From contig CALRTZ010000010.1 of NCBI GenBank assembly GCA_943371235.1, positions 6,428 to 70,427 on the forward strand: a stretch of 64,000 bases of DNA, in the 5' to 3' direction. Each line of letters opens with the position of its first letter. Position 1 is the first letter of the stretch. The notes under the pieces were generated by a model, which was not told the DNA's origin, ran no database searches, and saw only the letters and a list, made by a program, of their open reading frames with translations. The position numbers and the translations under genes are program-made. Positions 15,353-24,900 of the stretch are shown in pieces. The stretch is from CAJBVG01 sp943371235. GTDB lineage: Bacteria > Bacteroidota > Bacteroidia > Sphingobacteriales > Sphingobacteriaceae.

Positions 15353-17464
15353 CTACTTAGTTACTACAAAACGTCCATTGTTCAACACTCCTGCAGAAGC
15401 AGATGAGATGCTGTAAATGTAAGTTCCTTGTGCAAATTCAGAAACATTTACGTTTGCTGTGCCAGTTGTTCCATCTAAAGAAACAGTATTAATAACACGT
15501 CCGAAGATATCGTAAATTGTTAAGGTTAAATCTGAAGTATTTACTGGCATGATGTAATCTAAATTCATTACACTGCTAGTTGGGTTAGGATAAACCAATG
15601 CTTTCCCTTTGTTTACAAAACTAGATACTATGCTGTTTACCGATTGGTATGCTTCGAAATCTGCATTGTTACGTGGTAATAATTTAAAGTTGTTGAAACC
15701 GTAAGTCATGATACCAGTTAACGACGCCATGTTATCTCCTTTTTTAACAATAACCGTAGCGATACCAGCATTTGGAGCCCAAATACTATCCATTACATAC
15801 GATACATTTTTTGAAGAGAAAACTGAGTTTGTTTGGCGACCTGCTAATACGCGGCAACCAGCTCCTGGGTCAAGTGTATCTCTTGCTACTCTGTATTCAG
15901 CAAAATTACTTGGTGCATCTGCATTTGTATTGTTGATGTAAATAACACCAGCAGTAGGAGCAAATTTAACTAACATACTTTCGTATGGTTCAGTTGCTGT
16001 TGAGCTCGCCACTCTGAAAGAGTCGATGTTTACAACTGTAGGTGCGATAGTAGCTGTTCCAATTTTTAAAATTGAAGTAGTATTTTCGATACGTGTTAAT
16101 CCGAAATATTCTTTTACAACACCAGTAACAATAACTCTATCACCCGTTACTACGTCTGCAATACCTGTTCCATTTGCAACTGTGATACCAGCAAAGGTAG
16201 GTTGGTTTTCTTGTTGTATGTGTACATATCCTAAATCGTCTTTAGAAGAAGTAACTACACCCGTAACGGTTACTGTTTGCTCAATAAAACCTGAGTTACC
16301 AGATCTAAATGGAGTGTATTGTAAATCGTAAATGCTTAATCCGTTATTTCTAACCACATAAAATCTTGGATCTTCTGCAGGTACGTTTGGTATACGGCTA
16401 GTTAATGCAGGAACCGCATTATCAACCGCTTCAATAAAAAACTTTACAATAGAACCGTCTGCTTGTGCAGGAATTTGTGCAGTGTAAGAGCTACCATTGG
16501 CAGTCATGTTTACGCTGATATAACTTTGGTTAGTTGCACCTACTGCATAATATAATTTTGCAGAAGCCACACCGTCTAAGTCTGTAATATTTGCTGAAAC
16601 GGTAACTACATCATTATTTGTAGGCACGTTTATATTTTTAGTGATAGCAGAAATTGCCGGAGCCGATGCTCCCCAAATTACATCAGCAGGTTTAATAGGA
16701 TGCAATTCATATCCTCTGTTATTTTTAGAGTGTAATAAAACACCTTTAATTGATAAAGCAAAATCACCCACTACTGGAGGAACAAATGTACCACCTGTTG
16801 CAGGTAAACGGAAATTTTTGAAACGATCAGATACGTTCATTTTATTTCCAGCAGCATCAATAACATTAAAACTTACACGTGCACCGTTCGAGAAATAATC
16901 TACTGAAGAAACGGTTACGTTTTTAATTTCTACATACATCCCTTCCCATTGTTCACCAGTTGTTAAAATATTATTTCTGTTGATGTCGTTTAAGTCTGAA
17001 ACATTTACCACTTTAGATTTAACAGTTATGCCACTGCCTAACAATTGTATTGGAGTTGCAGGGTTTGTATTGTTTGGTACAAATTCTGTTTCGCCACTGA
17101 ACTCTTCAATATGACCAGTAATTTCAACTGAGTCGCCTTCTACTAAAGTTAAGATACCAGTTCCACCGTCGCCACCAGCACTAGGGAAAGGTTGGTAAAC
17201 ATCGATACCAGAAAAAGGTGTACCATCATTTGTTTGAATCCATACTTGTTTTCCACCAACAATGGTAGATAATCCTGCGTCCATCACTACAACACCTCTA
17301 ATACGAATGGTATCAGTAAGTCCAAATGAAGAAGCGTCGTTGCCAGCAGCTAAATCTTGCTGCGAAACGAATTGTACTTCTTGAATTGTTTTTAATGGCT
17401 TTTGTGCAATGGCAGCAACAGCCACGATCAAGAAGAATGCTAATGAAAGTAATTTTTTGTTCAT
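15353..17464 (-). CDS. T9SS type A cargo protein with OB-fold-like domains
   Basis: 703 residues, signal peptide MNKKLLSLAFFLIVAVAAIA. Two similar regions (residues ~45-230 and ~390-530) have the pattern of OB-fold modules found beside secreted nucleases: DTIRIRGVVVMDAGLSTIVG, QVWIQTNDGTPFSGIDVY, LVEGDSVEITGHIEEFSG, and later EQTVTVTGVVTSSKDDLGYV with VVTGDRVIVTGVVKEYFG. Between them is an Ig-like stretch. The C-terminal sorting domain reads ALVYPNPTSSVMNLDY, then LTIYDIFGRVI and FAQGTYIYSI. Together with the separately encoded EEP nuclease two genes upstream it looks like the parts of an extracellular nuclease; that link is inference. Confidence 0.72.
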   Translation of the reverse strand: MNKKLLSLAFFLIVAVAAIAQKPLKTIQEVQFVSQQDLAAGNDASSFGLTDTIRIRGVVVMDAGLSTIVGGKQVWIQTNDGTPFSGIDVYQPFPSAGGDGGTGILTLVEGDSVEITGHIEEFSGETEFVPNNTNPATPIQLLGSGITVKSKVVNVSDLNDINRNNILTTGEQWEGMYVEIKNVTVSSVDYFSNGARVSFNVIDAAGNKMNVSDRFKNFRLPATGGTFVPPVVGDFALSIKGVLLHSKNNRGYELHPIKPADVIWGASAPAISAITKNINVPTNNDVVTVSANITDLDGVASAKLYYAVGATNQSYISVNMTANGSSYTAQIPAQADGSIVKFFIEAVDNAVPALTSRIPNVPAEDPRFYVVRNNGLSIYDLQYTPFRSGNSGFIEQTVTVTGVVTSSKDDLGYVHIQQENQPTFAGITVANGTGIADVVTGDRVIVTGVVKEYFGLTRIENTTSILKIGTATIAPTVVNIDSFRVASSTATEPYESMLVKFAPTAGVIYINNTNADAPSNFAEYRVARDTLDPGAGCRVLAGRQTNSVFSSKNVSYVMDSIWAPNAGIATVIVKKGDNMASLTGIMTYGFNNFKLLPRNNADFEAYQSVNSIVSSFVNKGKALVYPNPTSSVMNLDYIMPVNTSDLTLTIYDIFGRVINTVSLDGTTGTANVNVSEFAQGTYIYSISSASAGVLNNGRFVVTK

Positions 17465-17488
17465 TTTATTTTTTGTTATATATTTTTT

Positions 17489-19603
17489 CTATTTAATTAA
17501 TGCGAATTTACCTTTGTAAATTTCACCTGTTTTATTGTCGCGTACAGAAAACAAATACGTACCACGCGCTATAATTTGGTTGTCTTTGGATAATAAATCC
17601 CAAGCATGCTCACCTCCTGCAAATACCGTACCCGTTGGGTCTGAGTAAGTACTCGTCCAACGTATATCGCTTCCGTTATACGAATCGTTGTGTTCAAATT
17701 CATCTACTAAATCGCCAGCTACTGTATAAATACGCACTTGGCAATCGCTTGGTAGGTTGGCAAAATAAATTTTCTTGTCTTCAGGATTTGTGCTTAATCC
17801 TTCCCATGCCGCCACCCCATAATATGGATTTGGATACACAAATGGATCGCCGTTTTTAAAATCGTCGTTCCCTTTCGTTCCTGCAAACACACGTTTCATG
17901 TTTGGTAATGAACTTGATTCTAAGGATTCTAAATTGTTAATTTCATCCCCTTGGTCGAATGAGGTAACGGCAATAGCATGTTGCCATCCGTTTTGAATAT
18001 TTTCGAAGGTGTATTTATAATGATAATAAATGGTATCGCCAGAATTTGCAATCTCACCAAAAGTAATAGAGTCTGCTAATTGAATCTCTCCGAAAGAAGT
18101 ATTGTTAAATAACTTGTTATCGTTTCTATCAAATTCAGAAACCAATTTTAAAGAACGAATAATGTCTTGTGTTTCTTTTACATCAAAGCCTAAAGTTGAT
18201 TTGTAAATTTTATATCCTTCAAAATCTTTTTTCTTAGAGATAGGATCTACAGAAGATTCTGAATTATTAGACCAATACAATTCTATTTTATTTTCGGATG
18301 CTACAATTTTAGTACGCGGAATATTTGGTGGCGAAGGCAATACAAATCTGGTAATTTCACCATCACCGTCTCTATCTTCTCCTGGGTCTAATACTCCATT
18401 AAAGTTTGCATCTTCTCCGTTATACGCAGTTTGTGCGAACAAAGAATTTTGCACTAACACTCCTTTTTGTATATCGTTATCGGCTGTATTCGGATTTCCG
18501 TCTTCCACTTTTTTGGCACATACTAAAGAGAAAGAAACATTAATACTTTCTCCTGGTGCAACGCGCACAAATGGGCCCGCCGACATTAAATGCGATCGGT
18601 TGTTTGCTTGACTCAAGGTTGGGCGAATAAGCGTTTCCCAATCTGGGCGGAAGTTTAAACCTGCCGTCATTTTTCCATACTTCTGGTTATCGTCGCCCGG
18701 TGAAAAATACAAAGGATCTGCTGTGTTATTAAACTGCCATGCATTGTAATGCACATCAAAATTATTTCTTACCAATGGATGTGCCAAGCCTAATTTATCA
18801 ATGGCACCTAAATATTTTAAGCCCACATAACTTTCTGTAAAACCGATGTCGCCGTTTGCATCAAACTCATACGCGATGAATAATGAATCCAAATATCCGT
18901 TACCACCTTTATTAAAAAATGCACTACCAGCAGGTACAGTTAAATTTACGTTACGCACTACTCCATCTTTCCAATAACCTACGTACACAGAGTCCCAGGT
19001 GTTGGTACTGTTATTGGTAATTACATAATTTAAAATCACGAAATAATTTGCGAAGTTGAAATTGTAGTTATACGATTCGAAATGTACATCGGCACCTAAA
19101 GGAAAAAGGTGATTGTTGATGACAATATTTGTTCCGGGTACTACTGTATTTTTATCCGTGAAATCAGAAACAAAATCTTGATGAGAGATGGCTTCTGTTT
19201 TGTATAATGGATTATCTATTAAACTAGATCTTTCTGCTAAACGAGAACCTATCGCAGCAGAAAATTCGAAATTCTGTTTACCTGTTGTATAACCCGCAGC
19301 ATCATCAATAGCACCTGTACTTACCGCTACTTGCGAGCCATTAATATAAGCGCCAATCCATAATCCTCCTTGGAACAAATGCTCAACCCCAGAACCTGTA
19401 GGGAATTCGCAAGATGCATATTTTAATACGTTGTATGAACCACGAAAAGCATTTCCGATCATGCCTAGGTTATTCACCGTCATTCGGATATTACCTGCAG
19501 AAGTTTGTCGCTCCTCAAAAGATGCTTGAGCATTTACTTGCAAAGTAGTAAAACTTAGCAATGCTAAAATTGAAAATGTAACTATCTTTTTAGTATAAAT
19601 CAT
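17489..19603 (-). CDS. T9SS-exported protein with FlgD-like C-terminal domain
   Basis: 704 residues, signal peptide MIYTKKIVTFSILALLSFTT with cleavage near VNAQA. The large N-terminal part (residues ~30-400) is beta-rich and not a family I can name. EDANFNGVLDPGEDRDGDGE near residue 400 is a calcium-binding-type Asp/Gly loop. A fibronectin-like segment follows (IPRTKIVASENKIELYWSNN), and the end (DPFVYPNPYYGVAAWEG; DCQVRIYTVAGDLVDEFEHN; GTYLFSVRDNKTGEIYKGKF) is a FlgD-like/T9SS sorting module. It starts 2 nt after the nuclease gene, so the two are one transcript. Likely a calcium-stabilised surface protein. Confidence 0.7.
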   Translation of the reverse strand: MIYTKKIVTFSILALLSFTTLQVNAQASFEERQTSAGNIRMTVNNLGMIGNAFRGSYNVLKYASCEFPTGSGVEHLFQGGLWIGAYINGSQVAVSTGAIDDAAGYTTGKQNFEFSAAIGSRLAERSSLIDNPLYKTEAISHQDFVSDFTDKNTVVPGTNIVINNHLFPLGADVHFESYNYNFNFANYFVILNYVITNNSTNTWDSVYVGYWKDGVVRNVNLTVPAGSAFFNKGGNGYLDSLFIAYEFDANGDIGFTESYVGLKYLGAIDKLGLAHPLVRNNFDVHYNAWQFNNTADPLYFSPGDDNQKYGKMTAGLNFRPDWETLIRPTLSQANNRSHLMSAGPFVRVAPGESINVSFSLVCAKKVEDGNPNTADNDIQKGVLVQNSLFAQTAYNGEDANFNGVLDPGEDRDGDGEITRFVLPSPPNIPRTKIVASENKIELYWSNNSESSVDPISKKKDFEGYKIYKSTLGFDVKETQDIIRSLKLVSEFDRNDNKLFNNTSFGEIQLADSITFGEIANSGDTIYYHYKYTFENIQNGWQHAIAVTSFDQGDEINNLESLESSSLPNMKRVFAGTKGNDDFKNGDPFVYPNPYYGVAAWEGLSTNPEDKKIYFANLPSDCQVRIYTVAGDLVDEFEHNDSYNGSDIRWTSTYSDPTGTVFAGGEHAWDLLSKDNQIIARGTYLFSVRDNKTGEIYKGKFALIK

Positions 19604-19605
19604 TT

Positions 19606-20901
19606 TTATTTCTTCAATAATTTACGTTGTATTTCCCAACCGTTTTCGTTACGAATTTTTAAAATGTAAACGCCCTTTTGTAAATCAAATGGCAATGCAT
19701 ACGTTAACTCATTATCATCAAAATAATGCGTTAAACTGATGATGCGTTTTGCATTTATATCGTATAATTCGAAACTTAATCTCTTGTTTAGTAACTCTGC
19801 ATTTACATGTATTTTCAAATTCTCGTTTACCGGATTTTCAAAATAAAGTTGATTTTCAAACTTTTTAAGATCTGCTGAAATGCCTTGTGGCAAAGGCTTT
19901 GTAGGACTTAATACAAAATCTGCACGAATAGGAATATGATCAGACATATTGTACAACGCATTGAGTACATCTGTAGGTACCGAAGTGTTTGTTGGAGTTG
20001 CATTTAACGCTAAATTGAAATGTTTGCCATCATTACCAACAGCTACATATGTGCTTGGTAAAATTCTCATTTTTAACGAATCGCCAATTAAAGAATTTGA
20101 ACAAAGCATTATATCAAAACGATCGTCCATACCACCACTAGAAAAACCTCCAGTTTGAGTGGTATGTGTTGATTGAGTATGGATGTCTGAGAAGGAAGCA
20201 TTGTTATTCCAAGTGCCTACTCTATTAATTGGATCTTTTAAACGATTGATTAGATTGGTACTCGTTACCAAATTGCTAAAACCAGGCTCGGTATTGGTAT
20301 ACACATTGTAATCGCCCATCACCATTATATTCTTAGCATTCGGGAAAGCGTTGATGTAATTAACTATCGCAGTTGCTTCTACTCCTCTTGTAGATTCATC
20401 ATTTGAAGAATTACCTGCTTTAAAATGCAATACAAGAATTGTAAAAGAAATAGTGTCTTTTGTTTTCACCAAATTACTGTCGTTATACATAAAATTATAT
20501 CCAGTAATTTCTCGTTGGATGGTACTAACCGTATCTTGTTTTAGTAAGGTGAATTTTTCGGAATTATAATAAATATTATTGGCTAATGATTTATCGACAC
20601 CTGCAAGAGAAAGCTTGCCTTTTTTCCAATAGCTTACTCCGTTTACATTAAAAGCTCCACTTAATAAAGTTGCACCATAATCTGCAGAGGTATTTATTTC
20701 ATTAACTCCTACAATATCTGGCTTTACATGATTTAAAATACTAATCATCAAAGGATTTTTAACAGCAGGCTCTTGGCCACTTTGTCCGTAACGCAACACA
20801 TTGTATTGCATAATACGGATTGTATCTTGAGAAAATGCATCAAAATGCTGCATTAAACTCATTAAACACACAATTATTATTAATCTCTTTTTAAGTCTCA
20901 T
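19606..20901 (-). CDS. Secreted endonuclease/exonuclease/phosphatase-family protein with T9SS tail
   Basis: 431 residues, signal peptide MRLKKRLIIIVCLMSLMQHF. The EEP fold motifs are all present: IRIMQYNVLRYG (Asn), PDIVGVNEINTS (metal-binding Glu), ILVLHFKAG, NIMVMGDYNVYT (the GDYN/GDFN motif), and the C-terminal NMSDHIPIRADF (catalytic SDH). The last ~75 residues form a type A sorting domain, QLYFENPVNENLKIHV, then FELYDINAKRI and LQKGVYILKI. It probably degrades DNA or phosphodiesters at the cell surface. It is the first gene of the minus-strand operon and has a promoter box at 20924. Confidence 0.88.
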   Translation of the reverse strand: MRLKKRLIIIVCLMSLMQHFDAFSQDTIRIMQYNVLRYGQSGQEPAVKNPLMISILNHVKPDIVGVNEINTSADYGATLLSGAFNVNGVSYWKKGKLSLAGVDKSLANNIYYNSEKFTLLKQDTVSTIQREITGYNFMYNDSNLVKTKDTISFTILVLHFKAGNSSNDESTRGVEATAIVNYINAFPNAKNIMVMGDYNVYTNTEPGFSNLVTSTNLINRLKDPINRVGTWNNNASFSDIHTQSTHTTQTGGFSSGGMDDRFDIMLCSNSLIGDSLKMRILPSTYVAVGNDGKHFNLALNATPTNTSVPTDVLNALYNMSDHIPIRADFVLSPTKPLPQGISADLKKFENQLYFENPVNENLKIHVNAELLNKRLSFELYDINAKRIISLTHYFDDNELTYALPFDLQKGVYILKIRNENGWEIQRKLLKK

Positions 20902-20923
20902 TAGTAAATGCCAAAATAGCTAG

Positions 20924-20931
20924 CAAATGTA
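20924..20931 (-). promoter_or_regulatory. -7 promoter box for the nuclease operon
   Basis: Minus-strand TACATTTG fits TAnnTTTG, 23 nt before the ATG at 20901. Confidence 0.55.
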
Positions 20932-20983
20932 GAAATATTTTTCCGCTTGTTTGTTAGGGTAATGTTAAATAAGAGTGGAAAAA

Positions 20984-21991
20984 TTAAAATTTAGCACAAG
21001 GTATTTTGCGCTTAATTTTTTTGCTTTTAGAGCCCGATTTTAGGGAGCCCGAGAACTCATAAATTACTGATATTTCGTGACTTCCACCCGATTTTGAAAA
21101 GAGACCCGAGGTAGTAACATCATAAGAGTACCCAATTCTAAGCGGTTTATCTTCTAAAGAATAACCCAAAAGGATAATAAAAGCGTCGTTATTAAGGTAG
21201 GCTTCAGAATTAAATACTGATAAAGGAATGCCTCGGTACCATAGTCCGAGTACTAAGGGTTCGTGGTTGTAATACACACCCATGTCTAACTGGCTGTAAT
21301 TACCCTGTGTTTTATAATTAAAGGTAGGCATGATGCTTTTTTTGGCACCATTTCCGGGTAAATCATAGGTAAAAGAGCCGTGTATTGATATTTTTCGAGG
21401 CAAATTGCTATCAAACCCAATAAAAGATTCACTGGGTTCTGTTAAATGATGAACTGCAATGCCCACAAAAGCTTTTTCGCTGTACAAAATCATCCCCACA
21501 TCGTAATCTAAATAATCAACATTAAAATATTTATTGGCTTCGAAAGAAGGACCACCCCCACGTTCTATTTGATCGTTGAATAACAACCTTGAGAAATCAA
21601 CATTTTTTTGAGTGTAAGAAAGATGGAAACCCGTTCGAAGATTTAATTTTTTGGTAAGTCGTAAATCATATGAATATAACCCGCCATAATTCCTGAAGGT
21701 GAGGGCACTCATTCCAGCCACATCTTGTATGGCATAAAAACCAAGTCCGCTACGGAGAGCATCCCAGTTAAAATCATATGAAGCCATGTAGGTTACGAAA
21801 CCGCTTTCGGCAACACCTGGCCATTGGTTACGATAGTTCAACGCTAAACGATGTTGAGTGTTTGCGCCCGTTAACGCTGGATTTAAATACAGAGGCGATG
21901 CGTAATATTGAGAAAATTGAGGATCCTGTGCTTGGGCAAAATACCCAAACAAGAACATCAGCATTAATAATGTAAATTTTCTCAAAACCAT
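20984..21991 (-). CDS. PorP/SprF-family T9SS outer-membrane protein
   Basis: 335 residues, signal peptide MVLRKFTLLMLMFLFGYFAQ. The opening of the mature protein, QDPQFSQYYASPLYLNPALT and NTQHRLALNYRNQWP, is the PorP/SprF hallmark. Other family blocks are YDFNWDALRSGLGFYAIQD and the KPLRIGYSYDVTTSGL strand near the end. SprF-type proteins are needed for surface exposure of a particular large T9SS type B cargo, and the gene overlaps by one base the end of exactly such a cargo gene. The likely role is to anchor that 1525-residue adhesin. Confidence 0.93.
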   Translation of the reverse strand: MVLRKFTLLMLMFLFGYFAQAQDPQFSQYYASPLYLNPALTGANTQHRLALNYRNQWPGVAESGFVTYMASYDFNWDALRSGLGFYAIQDVAGMSALTFRNYGGLYSYDLRLTKKLNLRTGFHLSYTQKNVDFSRLLFNDQIERGGGPSFEANKYFNVDYLDYDVGMILYSEKAFVGIAVHHLTEPSESFIGFDSNLPRKISIHGSFTYDLPGNGAKKSIMPTFNYKTQGNYSQLDMGVYYNHEPLVLGLWYRGIPLSVFNSEAYLNNDAFIILLGYSLEDKPLRIGYSYDVTTSGLFSKSGGSHEISVIYEFSGSLKSGSKSKKIKRKIPCAKF

Positions 21992-24900
21992 TATCTCAAC
22001 AATAACAAATCGCCCGTTTTAATTTTCTTAGAACCATCCGAAAAAAACAATTCTACTTTCCATATATAAATATCTTGCTTACATAGTTCGCCTCGGTAAT
22101 AGCCATCCCAACCAATAGTAATATCGTTGCTTTCAAAAAGTAATTCGCCCCAACGATTGTAAATATTTAAACGGTAATTTTCTGCACCTTCAATTACAGG
22201 GTAAAACACATCGTTATTATATTCACCCTTATTTATAAATCCTCCGCTGCCACCATTTGGGTTTGGCGTGAAGGCGTTAGGAACCACTACATTTCCGCCA
22301 CTTTCTGCCTTTACTGCTTTTGTTTGAATAAAGGTATCCATGCAACCAAATGCATTACGAACAATTAGGGTGATGTCGTACTCTCCTTTCTCTAAATAAT
22401 AATGAGTAGGTGAAGCTTCTGTTGAAGTAAAGCCATCGCCAAAATCCCAAAAATATTGAGTAGCATTTTGACTTAAATTAAAGAACACTACAGGATCGCT
22501 AGGAATAAAAACCACTTTAGGTTGTGAAATAAAAAATGCATTGGGCAAACCGAATACATTTACACTATCTACATGCACATCCAGTGCTTGTCCGCCTTCT
22601 CCGTAACCAACTAAACTAACAGTGTACAAGCCACCTTCAGTATAGGTATGTGTTGGATTTTCTTCATTCGATTTAAATCCATCGCCAAAATCCCACTCGT
22701 ATGTATCGGCATATAAGGTATTGTTTTGGAAAGTAATGGTAAGCGGAGCACAGCCTTCGCCACTGCCAATAAAACTTACCACTGGCGTAGGAGGCTCTAT
22801 TTTTGCCACACGAACTAAGGTATCAGAACATTGTGCATTGTACACAATAAGTGTGATGTTGTAAGTACCCGGACTGAAATAAGAATGCGTGCCGGGGTTT
22901 GCAAGTGATGAACTATCGCCATCGCCAAAATACCATTTATAACTAAAGCCTGCTTGTATGTTTTGATTTACCAGGTTAAATGTATTTAAAGGAAATTTTA
23001 TCACTGCATTGCTGATGAAAAAATCGGCAACTGGTCGTGGTAAAATTCTTACAGTTCGTGTAAATTCATCCGTACAACCGTAGGGTGAAGTTGCTACTAA
23101 TCTGATCACTGCTATTCTATCTATTGCGGTAGCATTTACAATGTTTAAAATTGGATTTGTATTGGTATCTACCAAACTATTATCAACAAACCAAGCATAA
23201 GAAATGGTATTAGCAGATGTGTTGAACGCATTAATTCTTAGGGGGCTGCAGGCTACGGTATCACTTAAATTAAAGTTCGCTTCAACAAAAGGGTATACTG
23301 TAATTATTCTGCTAAAGGTATCCACACATCCAAAAGAATTTGCAACTGCTAAACGCACAGTTCTTTCTAAAGGCACTCTGCCTACATTGGTGTATGTTTT
23401 TATAAACGTTACATCTGTGGTACTGCTTGTTTCGCCATCGCCAAAATCCCATTGATAAGAAATATTTGAAGTAGATTGATTGGTGAAATTAATTTGTAGA
23501 GGTTGGCATCCCGCGTTTACATCAGAAATAAAGTTAGCATTAGGTTGCGGCAACACACGAACAAAAACAGTAGTATCACTTATACAACCGAACAAAGAAA
23601 TTACACGTAATTTAATTTCATAAACTTGATCGGATGAACTTGTGTTCGTTAATATAAACTCTTTGTTTTGCACAGAATCTACAAGCGAATTATTGAGGAA
23701 CCAATAATATTTATTTCCGTTTATAGAGCGATTATCTGCCAATGCAACATACGGTGAACACTGTACAGTGTCTATGCTAAAACTAGCTTGCACACGAGGA
23801 TAAATAGTTACTTGATCTGTATGTTCTGTAAAACAAGAATCGGAATTATAAGAGCGCAAGGTAACCGGATAAACGATGGGTGCTGTTGTATTATTGATGT
23901 ATGTAAAATCTACGCTAACGTTGGAAGTAACATTTAAGGAATCGCCATTTCCAAAGTACCAAGTATATCTATCAGCATTGCTGGAGAGATTAGTAAAACC
24001 TAGTGTATCCGGAGAACAGCCAAACGCATTATCAACAGAAAACAAACTACTAGGAATTGGTTTTACACGAGTAATTTTAAATACGGTATCTCTGCAACCA
24101 AATGCATTTGTAAATATTCCACGACATTCATAATCAATTGTATTATTACTTAAATTAACATAGGTGTGTGAAGGGTTTGCTTGGTTAGACGATTGTGCAT
24201 CTCCAAAATCCCATTGGTAATTTACTACGCCTGGAAAAGATGGAAAGTTAACATTTAAAGGTGTGCAACCAGAATCTACGTTTGTGTTGATGACAAAAGT
24301 TTGATCAGGGTAGACTAAAACAGGAAGTACTGCGGTATCTGTACAATTGTTGGCACTACGAGCAATTAAGCGAACATTAAATGCTCTAATTTGGCTTGTG
24401 TTGTTTGCAAATTGATGAGAGGGACTTGGAAGAATACTGGTATTCCCATCGTCAAAATCCCAAAAATAACTTACAGCACCGGTGGATGAATTTAAAAAAT
24501 TGATAGGGCTTGGAATGCAAGAGGGCAAAGCGTTTGCGGAGATGCCTGCAATTGGATTTGGAAATACTACGATTGTTTTGGTGATGGAATCTCTACAACC
24601 AAAAGTAGTTTGTGCAATTAATTTTATACGGATGGTATCATTAGTAGTACCATTATTGGTAAAGGTAAATGATGGAGAAAGTGCGGTGCTTAAATTTGCA
24701 TTCTCTCGTTTCCAAATGTAAAAATTAGGGTCTGCATTTACACTTGCATTATTAAACGTTATAGTTAATGGTGAGCACCCAGAGCTAATGCTTGGATTAA
24801 AATTTGCAGTTGGTGGAAACTGCACATTGAGTTGTTGTATTACCGTATCCGGACAAGCATTTTGCGATTGAATAATTAAACGAACATTGAATAAACCTGG

